Positions 62,088 through 64,000 of a DNA stretch of 64,000 bases are shown here, piece after piece (positions within the stretch are counted from its first letter, which is position 1; every line of letters begins with the position of its first letter). Position numbers and translations under genes: made by a program. The stretch is from Psococerastis gibbosa (lineage: Eukaryota > Arthropoda > Insecta > Psocodea > Psocidae), in the NCBI GenBank assembly GCA_963971405.1, contig OZ020485.1, forward strand, positions 32,073,921 through 32,137,920. The letters are read 5' to 3'. The notes under the pieces are model-generated. The model was not told where the DNA came from. It ran no database searches and was given only the letters and a program-made list of their open reading frames with translations.

Positions 62088-64000
62088 ATGAAAGTAAAAA
62101 GAACTGCAGAAGATTTAAGAAAGCTGAGGGAGAAAAATCGAGTAAGAATGAAAAAGAAAAGGGAAGAAATTAAGCTAAATCCACAGCTTCATGCAGAAAT
62201 GAAGAAAGCTGAAAGACTTAGATATCATAAACGCGTGAACGAGGGCAAAATTAAACTTGCCAAGGACTTGTCTGAAAGAGAAATAAGAAAAGTGAGGAAG
62301 ACATGGAAGAAGAAAGCTCAAAGACTTCGCAAACAGAGAAAGGAACCTCTCAGGTTAGGTGAACAAATAATGGCATATTCACCCCCTCGAACTCCACCAT
62401 TGGCTTCTCCAAATCCTGAGAGTCATCAAAAAAGAAGCGGCAAAAAAAGAAGTCGAACATGCAGAGAGATGAAAGACATGAAAATTAAAGAGTTGGAACT
62501 AAAGTTAGAGAAGATGAAAGCCAGTCGAGACAAATACAAAATGAGGTGCCATCGAATTGACAAAAAAGGACATGGTGAACCGTCGCCACGAAAAGTTGTG
62601 GACCAAATGCTTCCTCTTGCTGATAGGAATAAAAAGGCAAAGCGAGAGCTACTGTTCAATGAAGCCTTAAAAGCGCAAATCGCAACCAACTACACAAAGA
62701 CCCTGTCTTATAAAAAGAAAAAATCATTTCTGGAGCTCCTTAGTGGTAAAATTATTGAGAAGTATCACTTCAGGTCATTTTTGGGACGAATAGCGCCTTC
62801 TGTATTGCGAAAGAAAAAACTGCAAGAAGATCAAATGGCTAAAACCAAATCAAAGAATTTGAGAGAAAAGATAAGAATGTTTTTGGAGAGAGATGAGTTT
62901 AGCACGCAATGTGCTGGAAAAAAAGAATTTAAATCTCTGAAGGGTGAAAAGAAACAAAGACGTGTATTGAATGATACACTTCTAACTTTGTTTAAAAAAT
63001 TCAAGTTGTTGCATCCGAATGTCAAAGTTTGCTATGCGACTTTCTGCAAGCTGAAACCATTCTGGATTGTCCCCCATGACTTCGGCAAAAAAACATGTCT
63101 TTGTATAACACATGAGAATATGAACTTAGTGATAAGCAAATTGCATCAGCATAAGGTGATTGCGCAACGTTCTACCTACGATGTGATTAATGCCATAATT
63201 TGCAGTGAACAAAATAAGTCGTCCCCTTGCCTAGCACGAACTTGCAGCAATTGCAAACATAAATCAATTGATATTGAAGAGTTTAATGGTAGTAGTGAGA
63301 TTGTGTACCACTACTGGGGGACGAAAACAGTTCCTATTGTTTCAAAAGGGAAGGAAAAGCTGTGCAAAAAAACAGTAAAAGAAGAAAAAGTATGCACACT
63401 GTTAGAGCTTGTGAATATCTTTTTTGCCTTGTGGCCAACCTTTGTAGGACATGTAAGAAAAATGGAGCACCAGAGAGCTGCGATCGACAGAATTAAAGCA
63501 GAACTGACGAGTGATTCGGCAATAGTCCACATGGACTTTTCCGAAAATTATACATCTGCCTACACAAGGGAAGTGCAAAGTGCCCACTTTGGTGGTTCAA
63601 AGGAACAAATATCGTTGCACACTGTAGTTATTTATTATCGAACTGACAGCAATGGCTCACTACTGCATAAATCATTTGCCACTATTAGTGACAATGTTCG
63701 CCACGACCCAGCAGCCATATGCGCGCACCTCAGGCCAATTATTGACTTCCTGCTTGGTTTGTCTAGTATATCATGTGTACACTTCGTCAGCGACGGGCCA
63801 ACGACACAGTACAGGAACCGCAAGATGTTTTCTCTGGTTGGCAAATACCTGGGACCTTCACTAAAAGCCCACAAAATTCAGTGGCACTACACGGAGGCTG
63901 GCCACGGAAAAGGCGCTCCAGATGGCATTGGGGGTACCATAAAAAGAACGGCTGACCGCATGGTTGCACTAGGAAAGGGTGAGATCATTAACGCGGACAG
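62088..64000 (+). CDS. Transposase-like protein of an unclassified multi-copy animal family (3' end cut by window)
   Basis: An uninterrupted frame of at least 637 codons runs off the right edge. Residues 1-90 are highly basic and helical (REKNRVRMKKKREEIKLNPQ, LSEREIRKVRKTWKKKAQRL). A TPPLASPNPESH linker, a Lys/Glu coiled-coil-like segment (about 125-160) and a Cys/His-containing middle (CLCITHEN, CLARTCSNCKHK) follow. The C-terminal part holds MDFSENY (482-488), QSAHFGGSKEQISLHTVV, FVSDGPTTQYRN (Asp569) and YTEAGHGKGAPDGIGGTIKR (Glu603). D483, D569 and E603, with 33 residues between the last two, fit a DDE-type integrase core. That reading is inference; I recall similar proteins as repetitive uncharacterised genes in insects and cnidarians. 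No frameshift or stop is visible, so the copy could be intact. Confidence 0.7.
   Translation, partial: MKVKRTAEDLRKLREKNRVRMKKKREEIKLNPQLHAEMKKAERLRYHKRVNEGKIKLAKDLSEREIRKVRKTWKKKAQRLRKQRKEPLRLGEQIMAYSPPRTPPLASPNPESHQKRSGKKRSRTCREMKDMKIKELELKLEKMKASRDKYKMRCHRIDKKGHGEPSPRKVVDQMLPLADRNKKAKRELLFNEALKAQIATNYTKTLSYKKKKSFLELLSGKIIEKYHFRSFLGRIAPSVLRKKKLQEDQMAKTKSKNLREKIRMFLERDEFSTQCAGKKEFKSLKGEKKQRRVLNDTLLTLFKKFKLLHPNVKVCYATFCKLKPFWIVPHDFGKKTCLCITHENMNLVISKLHQHKVIAQRSTYDVINAIICSEQNKSSPCLARTCSNCKHKSIDIEEFNGSSEIVYHYWGTKTVPIVSKGKEKLCKKTVKEEKVCTLLELVNIFFALWPTFVGHVRKMEHQRAAIDRIKAELTSDSAIVHMDFSENYTSAYTREVQSAHFGGSKEQISLHTVVIYYRTDSNGSLLHKSFATISDNVRHDPAAICAHLRPIIDFLLGLSSISCVHFVSDGPTTQYRNRKMFSLVGKYLGPSLKAHKIQWHYTEAGHGKGAPDGIGGTIKRTADRMVALGKGEIINAD

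Noticed and set aside
62426-63969. Several ORFs of 60-87 codons on the - strand and in other + frames
   Set aside because: All are antisense or out-of-frame shadows of the long transposase-like frame starting at 62088.

Overview
The window is AT-rich animal nuclear DNA with spliced genes, long introns and a dense load of transposable elements. The larger gene is a chloride-channel subunit of a type known from arthropods, so an arthropod is likely. A crustacean is a guess from the repeat content only. No prokaryotic, organellar or CRISPR features were seen.

Two host genes can be rebuilt exon by exon. (1) A complete LYRM7/MZM1-like gene (mitochondrial complex III assembly factor) lies on the + strand at 3054-5146. 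It has three coding exons, 108 codons, in-phase splice junctions and a polyadenylation signal. (2) A complete Cys-loop ligand-gated chloride channel subunit lies on the - strand, from the signal-peptide exon at 61178 down to the stop at 12843. It has eleven coding exons spread over 48 kb, 465 residues, and every junction is in phase. It carries the 13-residue Cys loop, a second cysteine pair, the anion-selectivity PAR motif before M2, and M1-M4. It looks most like the arthropod pHCl (pH-sensitive chloride channel) type. Most of its exons are too short to stand out as ORFs. The two genes converge tail to tail across about 7.7 kb. That gap holds a CCAAT/TATA promoter-like block at 9779-9880 followed by a tiny hydrophobic ORF.

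The rest is largely mobile DNA in the channel introns: a degenerate Penelope-like element with reverse transcriptase and GIY-YIG domains and an inverted partial terminal copy (51.5-54.6 kb); at least four copies of one tRNA-derived SINE; 5'-truncated LINE pieces, one with poly(A) and a 14-bp target duplication; and many foldback or MITE-like elements. Several of these have clear target duplications (8 bp hAT-type, TTA, TTAA). One MITE is nested in another. A repeat family whose consensus includes a GGGCAAACTACTCGG block occurs six times.

At the right edge (62088 to beyond 64000, + strand) a long open frame encodes a basic N-terminus and a C-terminal block with three conserved acidic positions. 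It resembles an unclassified multi-copy animal transposase-like family. The 600 bp upstream holds at least five direct and inverted copies of a 12-mer, TCCCCTCCGTGC. This is the best candidate for a poorly described system in the window.
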